Shown: piece by piece, positions 38,518-46,048 of the stretch
Layout of the letters: each line of letters begins with the position of its first letter
How positions within the stretch are numbered: position 1 is the first letter of the stretch
Assembly (NCBI RefSeq): GCF_044582145.1
Contig: NZ_JBDODO010000004.1
Strand: one strand, 5' to 3'
Origin: Guyparkeria sp016278265
Lineage (GTDB): Bacteria > Pseudomonadota > Gammaproteobacteria > Halothiobacillales > Halothiobacillaceae
Length of the DNA stretch: 64,000 nucleotides
Program-made: the position numbers and the translations under genes
The notes under the pieces: model-generated
What the model was told of the DNA's origin: nothing
Database searches by the model: none
What the model saw: the letters and a program-made list of their open reading frames with translations, nothing else

Positions 38518-40335
38518 ATGCAGGCCATGGCCGTCCGTAACATCGGGCGCATGACCGAGACGACACCGTCACCGCTGACCGACGCGCATGCGCACGAACC
38601 CCGCGTGATGGCGCGGGCGCTGTATTTCATGGGGTGGCGTATCCCGCAGATCGCGGAGCACCTGGGGCTGAACAAGTTCACGCTCTATGACGCGCGCAAG
38701 TCGGAAGGCTGGGATGACTGGGGTGTCATCCGGCAGATCGAGGACACGACTCGGTACCGCTACCACCAGCTGCTGATGAAGCCGAAGAAGAGCAACGCGG
38801 AGTTCAAGGAGCTGGACCAGCTACTGCGGGCGCTGGCGCAAACCACACGGATCAAGCGTTACCAGGAGACGGGGCTGGAAGGGGACCTGAACCCGAAGCG
38901 CCGCAACGCGGGCGAGCCGAAGGGTGGGTCGCCGAAGCGCAACTTTCTGGCACCGGAGCACCTCGAGACGCTGCGCGAGTCGTTCCGCGATGAGCTGTTC
39001 GATTACCAGGCGGCCTGGTACCAGCAGCATGACCAGCGGATCCGCAACCTGCTCAAGTCACGCCAGATCGGGGCGACCTGGTACTTCGCCCGCGAGGCGT
39101 TTATGCGGGCGATCGATGACGGGGACCCGAGCATCTTCATGTCGGCGTCAAAGGCGCAGGCGCAGGTGTTCCGCGGCTACATCATTCAGTGGGTGCGCGA
39201 GGCGACCGGCGTGGAGTTGGCGGGCGGGCTGGATTCGCCGCTGGCGATTCGCACGGATGCCGGGCAGACGGAGTTGATGTTCTTGGGTACCAATGCGCGC
39301 ACGGCGCAGTCGTACCACGGCCACGTGTACATGGATGAGTATTTCTGGATCCCTGGCTTCGAGACCTTCAACAAGGTGGCCAGCGGCATGGCGATGCACA
39401 AGCGCTGGACGAAGACGTACATCAGTACGCCCAGCGCGGTGACGCATGAGGCCTATCCGTTTTGGACGGGCGAGCATTTCAACCAGGGCCGGGCGGAGCG
39501 CGAGCGGATCACGCTGGATGTGTCGAATAAGGCGCTGGCCGGCGGTCGGCTGGACCCGGATGGGCAGTGGCGACAGGTGGTGACGATCGAGGATGCCATC
39601 GCCGGGGGCTGCGATCTGTTCAATCTGGATGAGCTGCGGCGGGAGTATTCGCCCGAGGCCTACGCGCAGCTGTTGATGTGCCAGTTCATCGATGATGAAT
39701 CGAGCGTGTTCCCGCTGTCGATCCTGCAGCCGTGCGGGGTGGATAGCTGGGACGAGTGGGAGGATTTCAACCGGTTGATGGTGCGGCCCTTCGGCGATCG
39801 GCCGGTGTGGATCGGGTATGACCCGTCGCCGTCGCAGGATGCGAGCTCGGTGGTCGTGGTCGCGCCGAAGCAGGGCGACCGGCCGGCGCGGGTGCTGGAG
39901 AAGGCCAGCTGGCGAAAACTGCCGTACCACGCCCAGGCGGAGCAGATCCACAAGCTGACCAAGAAATACAACGTCCAGCACATCGGCATCGACAAGACGG
40001 GGTCGGGCGAGGGCGTGTTCCAGATGGTGCGCCAGTTCTTCCCCAGGGCCCAGGCGCTGCATTACGGCATCGAGGTGAAGAACCGGCTGGTCCAGCGGCT
40101 GCTGGGGCTGGTGCACCGGCATGAGATTCAGTGGGATTCGGGTGACACGGATCTCGCGGCGGCATTGATGGCCATTCGCCGGGCGGCAACCGCCTCCGGC
40201 TCCAATATCACCTACCAGGCCGGGCGCGATCGTTCCGGCCACGCTGATCTGGCTTGGGCGCTGATGAACGCGCTCGAGCCAATGCCGCTCGATGGGCGGG
40301 AGTCGCGTCAGCGATCAACTATGGAGATTTCCTAA
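38518..40335 (+). CDS. P: P2 gpP-like large terminase ATPase
   Basis: A 605-residue terminase. An N-terminal HTH (WRIPQIAEHLGLNKFTLYDA) is followed by an ATPase with a divergent Walker A (LKSRQIGATW), Walker B VYMDEYFW and a coupling motif ISTPS. The C-terminal nuclease fold has YDPSPSQDASS and IGIDKTGSGEG. It packages DNA from cos. I prefer ATG 38518, with gggggtgg 4-5 bases upstream, over a GTG at 38500. The stop overlaps the portal ATG (TAATG). Confidence 0.92.
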   Translation: MQAMAVRNIGRMTETTPSPLTDAHAHEPRVMARALYFMGWRIPQIAEHLGLNKFTLYDARKSEGWDDWGVIRQIEDTTRYRYHQLLMKPKKSNAEFKELDQLLRALAQTTRIKRYQETGLEGDLNPKRRNAGEPKGGSPKRNFLAPEHLETLRESFRDELFDYQAAWYQQHDQRIRNLLKSRQIGATWYFAREAFMRAIDDGDPSIFMSASKAQAQVFRGYIIQWVREATGVELAGGLDSPLAIRTDAGQTELMFLGTNARTAQSYHGHVYMDEYFWIPGFETFNKVASGMAMHKRWTKTYISTPSAVTHEAYPFWTGEHFNQGRAERERITLDVSNKALAGGRLDPDGQWRQVVTIEDAIAGGCDLFNLDELRREYSPEAYAQLLMCQFIDDESSVFPLSILQPCGVDSWDEWEDFNRLMVRPFGDRPVWIGYDPSPSQDASSVVVVAPKQGDRPARVLEKASWRKLPYHAQAEQIHKLTKKYNVQHIGIDKTGSGEGVFQMVRQFFPRAQALHYGIEVKNRLVQRLLGLVHRHEIQWDSGDTDLAAALMAIRRAATASGSNITYQAGRDRSGHADLAWALMNALEPMPLDGRESRQRSTMEIS

Positions 40336-41327
40336 TGAGCGAGACGACGACGGGCAAGAAGATGGAGGCCTTCACGTTCGGCGATCCGGAGCCGATTCTG
40401 GATGGCCCGGGGATCCTGGATTACCTCGAGGCGTGGTCGTTCCGCGAATGGTATGAGCCGCCGGTGTCGTTCGAGGGCCTGGCCAAGTCGATGCGGGCCA
40501 ACCCGCACCATTCGAGTGCGTTGCTGGTGAAGCGGAACATCCTACTGAACACGCTGGAGACGCATCCGGCGTTGAGCCGGCAGGATGCGTCCCGGCTGTT
40601 CCTGGACTACCTGGTCTTCGGCAATTGCTACCCGGAGCGGGTGCTGGATCGAGGCGGGCGGCTAGCGCGGGTGCGGGCCAGCCCGGCCAAGTACACCCGG
40701 CGAGGACGGGCCCCCGGTGAGTTCTGGTTCGTACCGAACCTGTTCGAGGAGCATCAGTTCGATCCCGACACGGTCTTCCAGCTGATGGAGCCGGACATCA
40801 ATCAGGAGATCTACGGGCTGCCGGAGTACCTGTCCGGTTTGCAGGCAGCCTGGTTGAGCGAGTCGGCCACGCTGTTCCGGCGCAAGTATTACAAGAACGG
40901 CAGCCACGCCGGCTTCATCCTCTACCTGAATGACGAGTCGGTCGAGCAGGAGGACGTCGACTCGCTGCGCACCGCGCTGAAGGACAGCAAGGGGCCGGGC
41001 AACTTCAAGAACCTGTTCATGCATGCCCCCGGGGGTAAGAAGGATGGCATCCAGCTGATCCCGGTCTCCGAGGTCGCCGCGAAGGACGAGTTCTTCAACA
41101 TCAAGACGGTCGCTCGGGACGATGTTCTGGCAGCTCACCGGGTACCCCCGCAGCTGATGGGGATCGTGCCCACCAACACCGCCGGCTTCGGATCGGCCGA
41201 GACCGCCGCCCAGGTGTTCGCTACCAATGAGATCGAGCCCATCCAGACCAGGGTCACCGAGATCAACGACTGGCTGGGCGAGGAGGTGTTCCGCTGGAGG
41301 CCCTACACCATCAGCCGAGAGCAGTGA
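40335..41327 (+). CDS. Q: P2 gpQ-like portal protein
   Basis: A 330-residue portal protein (phage_portal_2/PBSX type). MEAFTFGDPEPILDGPGILD is near the N-terminus, RYNGSHAG-like RRKYYKNGSHAGFILYLND lies mid-protein and HRVPPQLMGIVPTNTAGFGS is diagnostic. It forms the DNA gate of the head. The ATG overlaps the gpP stop. A terminator follows at 41371. It is the last structural gene before the non-coding right end. Confidence 0.93.
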   Translation: MSETTTGKKMEAFTFGDPEPILDGPGILDYLEAWSFREWYEPPVSFEGLAKSMRANPHHSSALLVKRNILLNTLETHPALSRQDASRLFLDYLVFGNCYPERVLDRGGRLARVRASPAKYTRRGRAPGEFWFVPNLFEEHQFDPDTVFQLMEPDINQEIYGLPEYLSGLQAAWLSESATLFRRKYYKNGSHAGFILYLNDESVEQEDVDSLRTALKDSKGPGNFKNLFMHAPGGKKDGIQLIPVSEVAAKDEFFNIKTVARDDVLAAHRVPPQLMGIVPTNTAGFGSAETAAQVFATNEIEPIQTRVTEINDWLGEEVFRWRPYTISREQ

Positions 41328-41370
41328 TGCGCTGACGCGCCACCAGTCACAACAGCCAGATCACCAACAC

Positions 41371-41395
41371 GGCGGCCGAAAGGCCGCCTTTTTCG
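41371..41395 (+). terminator. Rho-independent terminator after portal gene Q
   Basis: The perfect stem ggcggcc/ggccgcc with a GAAA tetraloop is followed by TTTTT. It ends the P-Q transcript 44 bases after the portal stop. Confidence 0.9.
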
Positions 41396-41957
41396 TGCCG
41401 CCTTCCTGCCGACCAGGCCAGCCCCCCGGGAACCCACGGCGCGCAGTCTGCACCCCACCGCACCTCCGGTTTTCCTGGGGAAAAAATGGGAAAACGCTCG
41501 GCTCCGTGGGAGCCGTGGGGCATCGGAAAAGCGTAACAAGCGTAACCATGCCGGGAAGTGCTGCCTAAGTGTCTGATATTGAATAGGCTGACGGTTACAA
41601 AAAAAGGTGCCCTAGAAGTAACCAGAAAGGTAACCAGCCGCAAGGCGTTGATTTGCAACGAGTAAAAATAAGGCCGCTTCTACATTGGGAAGAGTAACCA
41701 TGTTACCTATAAGTTACTCTTTTCTGTAACCATCAAACCCTTTGCAAATCAACACCATGCGCCTCGTTTTGGCCCTTGGTTACTGAAGTTACTGTTTTCC
41801 GACACCCCCACGGATTCCAGCCTATCCACGCGCACATGATGCGCCCGCACGTCGATCCTCATTGATCGTGGGAAAGTGTTGGGAAAGATTCAGCCATAAT
41901 CCGGCCTTCCTGATACAGTGTAAACAACAGCTTAAGAGCGTTTGACCCAGTGGCGCG
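41396..41957. other. Non-coding right end of the prophage, rich in GTAAC repeats
   Basis: I see no gene in this stretch. It contains dyads at 41469-41495 (gttttcc and ggaaaac) and 41500-41514 (ggctcc and ggagcc), which are candidates for cos because P2 has cos beside Q. Eleven GTAAC/GTTAC copies lie in 41533-41792, a perfect 12-bp inverted repeat gttgatttgcaa spans 41647-41753, and an 8-bp one agagtaac lies inside it. Two TGGGAAAG copies lie at 41869 and 41880. The composition is more AT-rich than the surroundings. Confidence 0.7.
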
Positions 41958-41992
41958 GGGTTCGAATCCCTGCCTCTCCGCCATATAAGTGC
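41958..41992 (+). repeat. attR core, 35-bp direct repeat with tRNA-Ser 3' fragment
   Basis: Identical to 10089-10123. It contains the T-arm and acceptor 3' end of tRNA-Ser plus CCA, but the rest of the tRNA is absent upstream. It marks the right edge of the prophage. Confidence 0.9.
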
Positions 41993-42004
41993 TTGTTATT
42001 CTTG

Positions 42005-42040
42005 CAAAAAACCCGACTTGGCTAAGGCGGGTTTTTTTTT
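42005..42040 (+). terminator. Terminator beyond attR (original tRNA-Ser terminator)
   Basis: An imperfect stem, acccg-a-ctt paired with aag-g-cgggt, is followed by nine Ts. This and the next 25 bases resemble the sequence just after attL, so it is probably the ancestral terminator of the tRNA-Ser transcript. It may also help the leftward cyclase gene by the A-run. Confidence 0.65.
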
Positions 42041-42081
42041 GGGAAGGATTTTGGGGAAGGGGTGTCCGGGCCGCCATCTCC

Positions 42082-43593
42082 TCAGATGTCGGCCGAGTCT
42101 TCGATGCAGACGCGGTTGCGGCCGGACTGCTTGGCGGCGTACAGCGCCCGGTCGGCCCGCCCGATCAGGGTGGGCAGGGACTCGCCCGGCCGGTGAGCGG
42201 CGACGCCGGCGCTGATCGTGACGCTCAACATGGACTGCCCGGCGCGAATCTCCGTTTTCTCCAGGGTTTGCCGGATCCGTTCGGCGCATTCCTGGGCCTC
42301 CTCGAGCCCCTCGCCCGGCAGAAAGACGGTCAGCTCCTCCCCGCCGTAGCGCACCGGGATGTCCCCGGCACGGATCTGTTCACGCACGATGCGGCCGATG
42401 TGGGCGAGCACGCGATCGCCGGTCAGGTGGCCGTAGCGGTCGTTGACCCGTTTGAAATGGTCGATGTCGAGCATGACCATCGTGAACCCCTGGTCGGGGT
42501 GTCGGTCGTGCATGGCGACAAGGGGCGGGATGGCCTCTTTCATGTAGAGCCGGGTGAAGAGGTCGGTCAGTGGGTCGCGCACGGCGGTGCGCAGCATCTG
42601 CGTCCGGTTCGCCTCGCGCAGGACCAGCACCACGCCCGTGAGGGTGATCGCGAGGGCGATGATCGCGCCCAGCGCCGCGTAGGCCAGCACCAGGCTCGCC
42701 GAGGCATCGGTGGAGGTGTAGAAGGTGAGCCGCCAGTCGGTGCCCGGGATCGGCGTCGTGGCGACGCCCACATGCTGGCTGGGACGCATCAGTAGGGGGT
42801 GGTCGTCGGTGTCGGGGCGCGTTCGGTACGGCGCGGGCATGACGCTGGGGCGGATGCCCTCGTAGCGGCGTTCCCCTTCCAGTTGGGCCAGGGCGAGCTC
42901 GGAGAGCGGATACCGACTCTTGTGCAGCCATTCCTGGCGCGAGGCGGCAAAGATCACGCCGTGCTCGTCGGAGAGGGCCCAGTCGGCCGGATCCGTTTCC
43001 CGCCGTTCGATCTGGTTCAGCTCCTTGCGGATGGTGGATGACCGCACCTTGATCACGAGCACGCCGGCGACCCGATCCTGCTTGCGGATGGGCCCGGCGA
43101 CGTAATACCCGGGTGCTCCCGAGGTGACCCCGAGGGCGACGTAGGTCGTGATCCGGCCGTCGAGGGCATTTTTGAAGTAGGGACGGAAGCTGTAGTTCTG
43201 GCCGATGAAGCGCTCGTCGCTGGAGGCCACGGTCGTTCCCGACGGCGCGATCACGTAGAGGGCGTCCAGGTCGAACCGGTCCGCGAGGTCCTCGAGCAAC
43301 GGGTTTGCCGCCTGCGGGTTGGCATCGTCGGGGATCGCCCGGATGCGGGGCAGCAACTCCAGTGCATGCGGGAGCAGGGTGTAGCGCGAAAAGAAGGCAC
43401 CGAGGACCGGATACCACTGGTGCGTGAGTTCGGCTGCCCGCTCGTCTGCCTGAGTCATCACCGCGTTCGCGCCCCACAGGTAGCCCAGCGACGCGCCGAG
43501 CAGCGTCAGGCTCACGGTGGTGGCGAGGAGCCAGTGGTTGCTGAGCGGACAGGCGGCTGCTTCCGCGTTTTGCTTCGCCGATCGACGGAACAT
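42082..43593 (-). CDS. Sensor diguanylate cyclase (double-Cache and GGDEF)
   Basis: A 503-residue inner-membrane receptor. TM1 is at about 18-40. A periplasmic dCache-type domain (FIGQNYSFRPYFKNALDGR, GYYVAGPIRKQDRVAGVLVI, in part YYVAGPIRKQDRVAGVLV), like those of DctB, follows. TM2 is near 315-340 and the GGDEF domain has DPLTDLFTR and RYGGEEL at its active site. GGEEL is close to the GGEEF consensus, so it probably makes c-di-GMP in response to a small organic ligand. ATG 43593 is chosen for its ggggag site; a frame 34 codons longer exists. Confidence 0.85.
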   Translation of the reverse strand: MFRRSAKQNAEAAACPLSNHWLLATTVSLTLLGASLGYLWGANAVMTQADERAAELTHQWYPVLGAFFSRYTLLPHALELLPRIRAIPDDANPQAANPLLEDLADRFDLDALYVIAPSGTTVASSDERFIGQNYSFRPYFKNALDGRITTYVALGVTSGAPGYYVAGPIRKQDRVAGVLVIKVRSSTIRKELNQIERRETDPADWALSDEHGVIFAASRQEWLHKSRYPLSELALAQLEGERRYEGIRPSVMPAPYRTRPDTDDHPLLMRPSQHVGVATTPIPGTDWRLTFYTSTDASASLVLAYAALGAIIALAITLTGVVLVLREANRTQMLRTAVRDPLTDLFTRLYMKEAIPPLVAMHDRHPDQGFTMVMLDIDHFKRVNDRYGHLTGDRVLAHIGRIVREQIRAGDIPVRYGGEELTVFLPGEGLEEAQECAERIRQTLEKTEIRAGQSMLSVTISAGVAAHRPGESLPTLIGRADRALYAAKQSGRNRVCIEDSADI

Positions 43594-43744
43594 GGGAGGC
43601 TCCCCCTGATTGTCCATACAATGTAGGCCACGCGGGCGTTCCCTCCCGGCCCGCGTCGCCTGTCGGGGACGAAGGCGCCGGGGCCGGTCGAGCATCCCGT
43701 CGGGAGCGGGAGAACTTTTCGCGCGTCCCGGCGTCGGACCTTAT

Positions 43745-43775
43745 GCATGGTAAGAATATGCTTATATTCCCATGC
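43745..43775. promoter_or_regulatory. Nested dyad upstream of the small secreted protein gene
   Basis: GCATGG (43745) and CCATGC (43770) enclose GAATAT and ATATTC with a 4-base centre. It lies 34 bases before the ATG of the 93-residue gene. It may be an operator or a 5' leader hairpin. Confidence 0.5.
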
Positions 43776-43808
43776 GCCGACATTAGGTGACTGCACGAGA
43801 GGTACACC

Positions 43809-44090
43809 ATGACCAACATGAAGACCATCGTCCATGCTTTCCTGGCTTCCGCCGTATTCCTGACATCCGGCGCTGCCCTGGCCGACCATAACAGCCCGTC
43901 GGGCGAAGGGACGGCCAGCATGCCCAACGACATCCACAACACCCGTATCGATACGCTGGGTGACAGCGATACCTTTGTCGCCTTTGTCCAAGGGGGTGGT
44001 GGCGCCGATTCCACCAATCGTTTCCTGGACGATGACAGCACGGTCTCTGCTGGCGGTGGCATGGGTGGCGGCTACGCTGGCGGTCGATAA
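43809..44090 (+). CDS. Small secreted glycine-rich protein (93 aa)
   Basis: A 93-residue protein with a clear signal peptide (MKTIVHAFLASAVFLTSGAA, cleavage near ALA-DHN). The mature part is about 66 residues with many Asp, Ser and Gly, ending GGGMGGGYAGGR. It has no Cys and no known domain. A gagagg site precedes the ATG and a strong terminator follows, so it is a single-gene unit. A periplasmic or surface protein is likely and the function is unknown. Confidence 0.75.
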   Translation: MTNMKTIVHAFLASAVFLTSGAALADHNSPSGEGTASMPNDIHNTRIDTLGDSDTFVAFVQGGGGADSTNRFLDDDSTVSAGGGMGGGYAGGR

Positions 44091-44137
44091 GCCGCCAACC
44101 CCGCAGCGGGGCAATTGATCCTAGTAGGCAAAAGATA

Positions 44138-44162
44138 AGCCCCGCATGGCGGGGCTTTTTTT
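44138..44162 (+). terminator. Terminator after the 93-aa secreted protein gene
   Basis: The perfect 8-bp stem agccccgc/gcggggct with a 3-base loop is followed by seven Ts. It lies 48 bases after the stop codon. Confidence 0.9.
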
Positions 44163-44186
44163 CGTCCCTACTTGAGGGGCGAGGGG

Positions 44187-45020
44187 TCAGGAGTCGCCCG
44201 TCGTTGCTTTCTCGTCGGCGTTGTTGCTCGAGCTGATCACCATCTGCGGGAACGGGATGGTGACGCCGTTGGCATCGAAGGCTTCCTTGATCTGCTGCTG
44301 CAGATCGGACTTGATCGTCGGCATGTCGGCCGCGCGAATCCATGGCCGCGCCAGCAGGTCGACGCTCGAGGCGCCGAACTGGTCGACCAGCACGGCCGGG
44401 GCCGGTTCCTTGAGGACGCGTTCCTCCTTCTCGAACACTTGCAGGATCAACTCCTTGGCCTTGGCGAGGTCGTCGGCATAGTCGATGCCGATCGCCAGGT
44501 CCAGGCGACGGGTGTCGCGCACGCTGTAGTTGGTGATCGCCGAGGCGTAGAGCTGGCCGTTGGGGACGATCAACTCGACGTTGTCAGGCGTGTTCATGCG
44601 GGTGTGGAAGATGCCGATCTCGTTGACGGTGCCCATCACTCCCTCGGCGATAATGAAGTCGCCGGCCTTGAACGGACGGAAGAGCAACACCATCACGCCG
44701 GCGGCAAAGTTGCCCAGCGAGTCCTTCAGTGCCAGGCCCACGGCGATGCCGGCACCGGCGACCAGGGCGACCAGCGAGGTTGTATCCAGGCCCAGTTGCG
44801 ACAGGGACGCGATTGCCACAAACAGCAGGAACGCGGTGCGTGTCAGGGCGACGACAAAGCCCACCAGCATCTGGTCCAGACCACTGCGGCCCATGAGCCT
44901 GGCCAGCCAAGGGCTGCCGAACTTGGCGAGAAAGTAGCCGCCCACGGCGATTGCGACGGCAATCAAGATCTTGAGGATCCAGGGCAAAACATACAGGGAG
45001 AAAAAGCCTGCTCCTTCCAT
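44187..45020 (-). CDS. mscS: Small-conductance mechanosensitive channel
   Basis: A 277-residue MscS-family channel (E. coli MscS 286). There are three transmembrane helices. TM3 and the start of the cytoplasmic vestibule are visible as LVALVAGAGIAVGLALKDSL, then GNFAAGVMVLLFRPFKAGD. The soluble beta domain has VNEIGIFHTRMNTPDNVELI, in part IFHTRMNTPDNVELIVPNG. It releases solutes on osmotic downshock. It has a gagga site before the ATG and is a single-gene unit bounded by terminators. Confidence 0.93.
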   Translation of the reverse strand: MEGAGFFSLYVLPWILKILIAVAIAVGGYFLAKFGSPWLARLMGRSGLDQMLVGFVVALTRTAFLLFVAIASLSQLGLDTTSLVALVAGAGIAVGLALKDSLGNFAAGVMVLLFRPFKAGDFIIAEGVMGTVNEIGIFHTRMNTPDNVELIVPNGQLYASAITNYSVRDTRRLDLAIGIDYADDLAKAKELILQVFEKEERVLKEPAPAVLVDQFGASSVDLLARPWIRAADMPTIKSDLQQQIKEAFDANGVTIPFPQMVISSSNNADEKATTGDS

Positions 45021-45130
45021 GACGGTCCTCGTTAATTGGGATTATCGTGCGTTAAGTTACGGAACGGATTGGATGTCCAGTATAGGTACTATCTCGCTCG
45101 CTTCGAGTGGGATTGTGAATGAGCCGCAAA

Positions 45131-45160
45131 CAAAAACACCGCCCGAAGGCGGTGTTTTTT
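45131..45160. terminator. Bidirectional terminator between mscS and the OmpA-family gene
   Basis: The perfect stem aaaacaccgcc/ggcggtgtttt has a CGAA loop. On the minus strand the T-run serves the leftward OmpA-family gene that ends at 45183. Confidence 0.85.
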
Positions 45161-45182
45161 AACGTCGGGCGTTGGAAACGCT

Positions 45183-45794
45183 TTACTGGGCTGTGCCCTG
45201 TACGGTGATTTCAACGCGACGGTTCTGGGCGCGACCTTCACGGGTCTGGTTAGTGGCGACCGGGTTCGATTCGCCCATGCCCTGGGTCTCGATCCGGTTG
45301 CTCGGAACGCCCTGGTCAACCATGTAGTTCTTGACGGTCGCGGCGCGACGCTCGGACAGGCCCTGGTTGTACGCGTCGGTACCGATGCTGTCGGTGTGAC
45401 CGACCGCTTCGATGTTCGCGACGGCGTTCAGGTCACCCATGTCGCGGACCAGCGCGTTCAGGGTGTTTTTACCTTCCGGCTTCAGGTTCGACTTGTCGAA
45501 GTCGAAGTAGGTGTCCGCCTCGAGGGTGATGGTCTTGGCTTCCGGTGCCGGGGGCGGCTCGACGATCGGCTTCGGCGCGGGCTCGGCCTGGACGATCAGT
45601 TCCGGGTTGCACGCTTCAATCGCGGTCTCGCTGTTCAGCGTCCCGTGATTGTTGTACAGGCAAGTGCCATGGCCGGTCATTACCGGGTCGCCGCTGCTGT
45701 TAAACACGTACGGGGAATTTCCCCCGGCGATGGCTTGGCCAGAGAAGGCAAACGTGGCTGCAACCGAGGCAGCGATCACGGTCATTTTCTTCAT
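45183..45794 (-). CDS. OmpA-family peptidoglycan-binding outer-membrane protein
   Basis: A 203-residue exported protein. The signal peptide (MKKMTVIAASVAATFAFSGQ, cleavage after AIA) is followed by about 60 residues with a Cys pair (HGTCLYNNH, EACNPE) and a Pro-rich linker. The OmpA domain (about 95-200) has FDFDKSNLKPEGK, VGHTDSIGTDAYNQGLSERR, in part GHTDSIGTDAYNQGLSERRA, and NRRVEI. There is no beta-barrel, so it probably tethers to peptidoglycan from the outer membrane or periplasm. ATG 45794 is supported by aaggag 8 bases upstream. Confidence 0.9.
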   Translation of the reverse strand: MKKMTVIAASVAATFAFSGQAIAGGNSPYVFNSSGDPVMTGHGTCLYNNHGTLNSETAIEACNPELIVQAEPAPKPIVEPPPAPEAKTITLEADTYFDFDKSNLKPEGKNTLNALVRDMGDLNAVANIEAVGHTDSIGTDAYNQGLSERRAATVKNYMVDQGVPSNRIETQGMGESNPVATNQTREGRAQNRRVEITVQGTAQ

Positions 45795-45890
45795 CTGTGA
45801 AATCTCCTTGTTTCTTTTGAGGTCAGAGATGACTTTGGTGTCGCTAGGAATAGCGCGATTCAAGTCCGACATTGGTTGAATCTCACCCGG

Positions 45891-45920
45891 ATAGTAGCCG
45901 CCCCTTCCGGCAAAGTGCAA
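45891..45920 (-). promoter_or_regulatory. Sigma-70-like promoter for the OmpA-family gene
   Basis: TTGCAC and TACTAT on the minus strand are separated by 18 bases. Transcription would begin near 45885, giving a leader of about 90 bases. Confidence 0.6.
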
Positions 45921-46048
45921 AAATAGCGCCGATTGATTGTGTAAATCGGTATCCAAATCGAGCAAGGGCAGGTAAACCCTTGGGTGGAAGGCGTATCGGT
46001 TCGTGATTTCAACCTATCTCTGAGTGGGAGTTGGCTTTGCTTAAGGCT

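Larger units (their letters stand above)
10089..41992. mobile_element. P2-like prophage in tRNA-Ser(CGA), about 31.9 kb
   Basis: The prophage is bounded by 35-bp att repeats and carries integrase, immunity, replication, late-activator, head, tail and lysis genes. All P2 structural functions from D to Q are recognisable and in frame, so it looks capable of making particles. It differs from P2 in two ways: the structural block is inverted (D next to immunity, Q next to attR), and a Toprim primase-helicase replaces the gpA initiator. Possible lysogenic cargo are the genes at 11375 and 27678. Confidence 0.95.

Noticed and set aside
41347..41658. A 103-codon minus-strand frame right of the portal gene
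   Set aside because: It runs through the terminator and the repeat region and has no domain; more likely non-coding.
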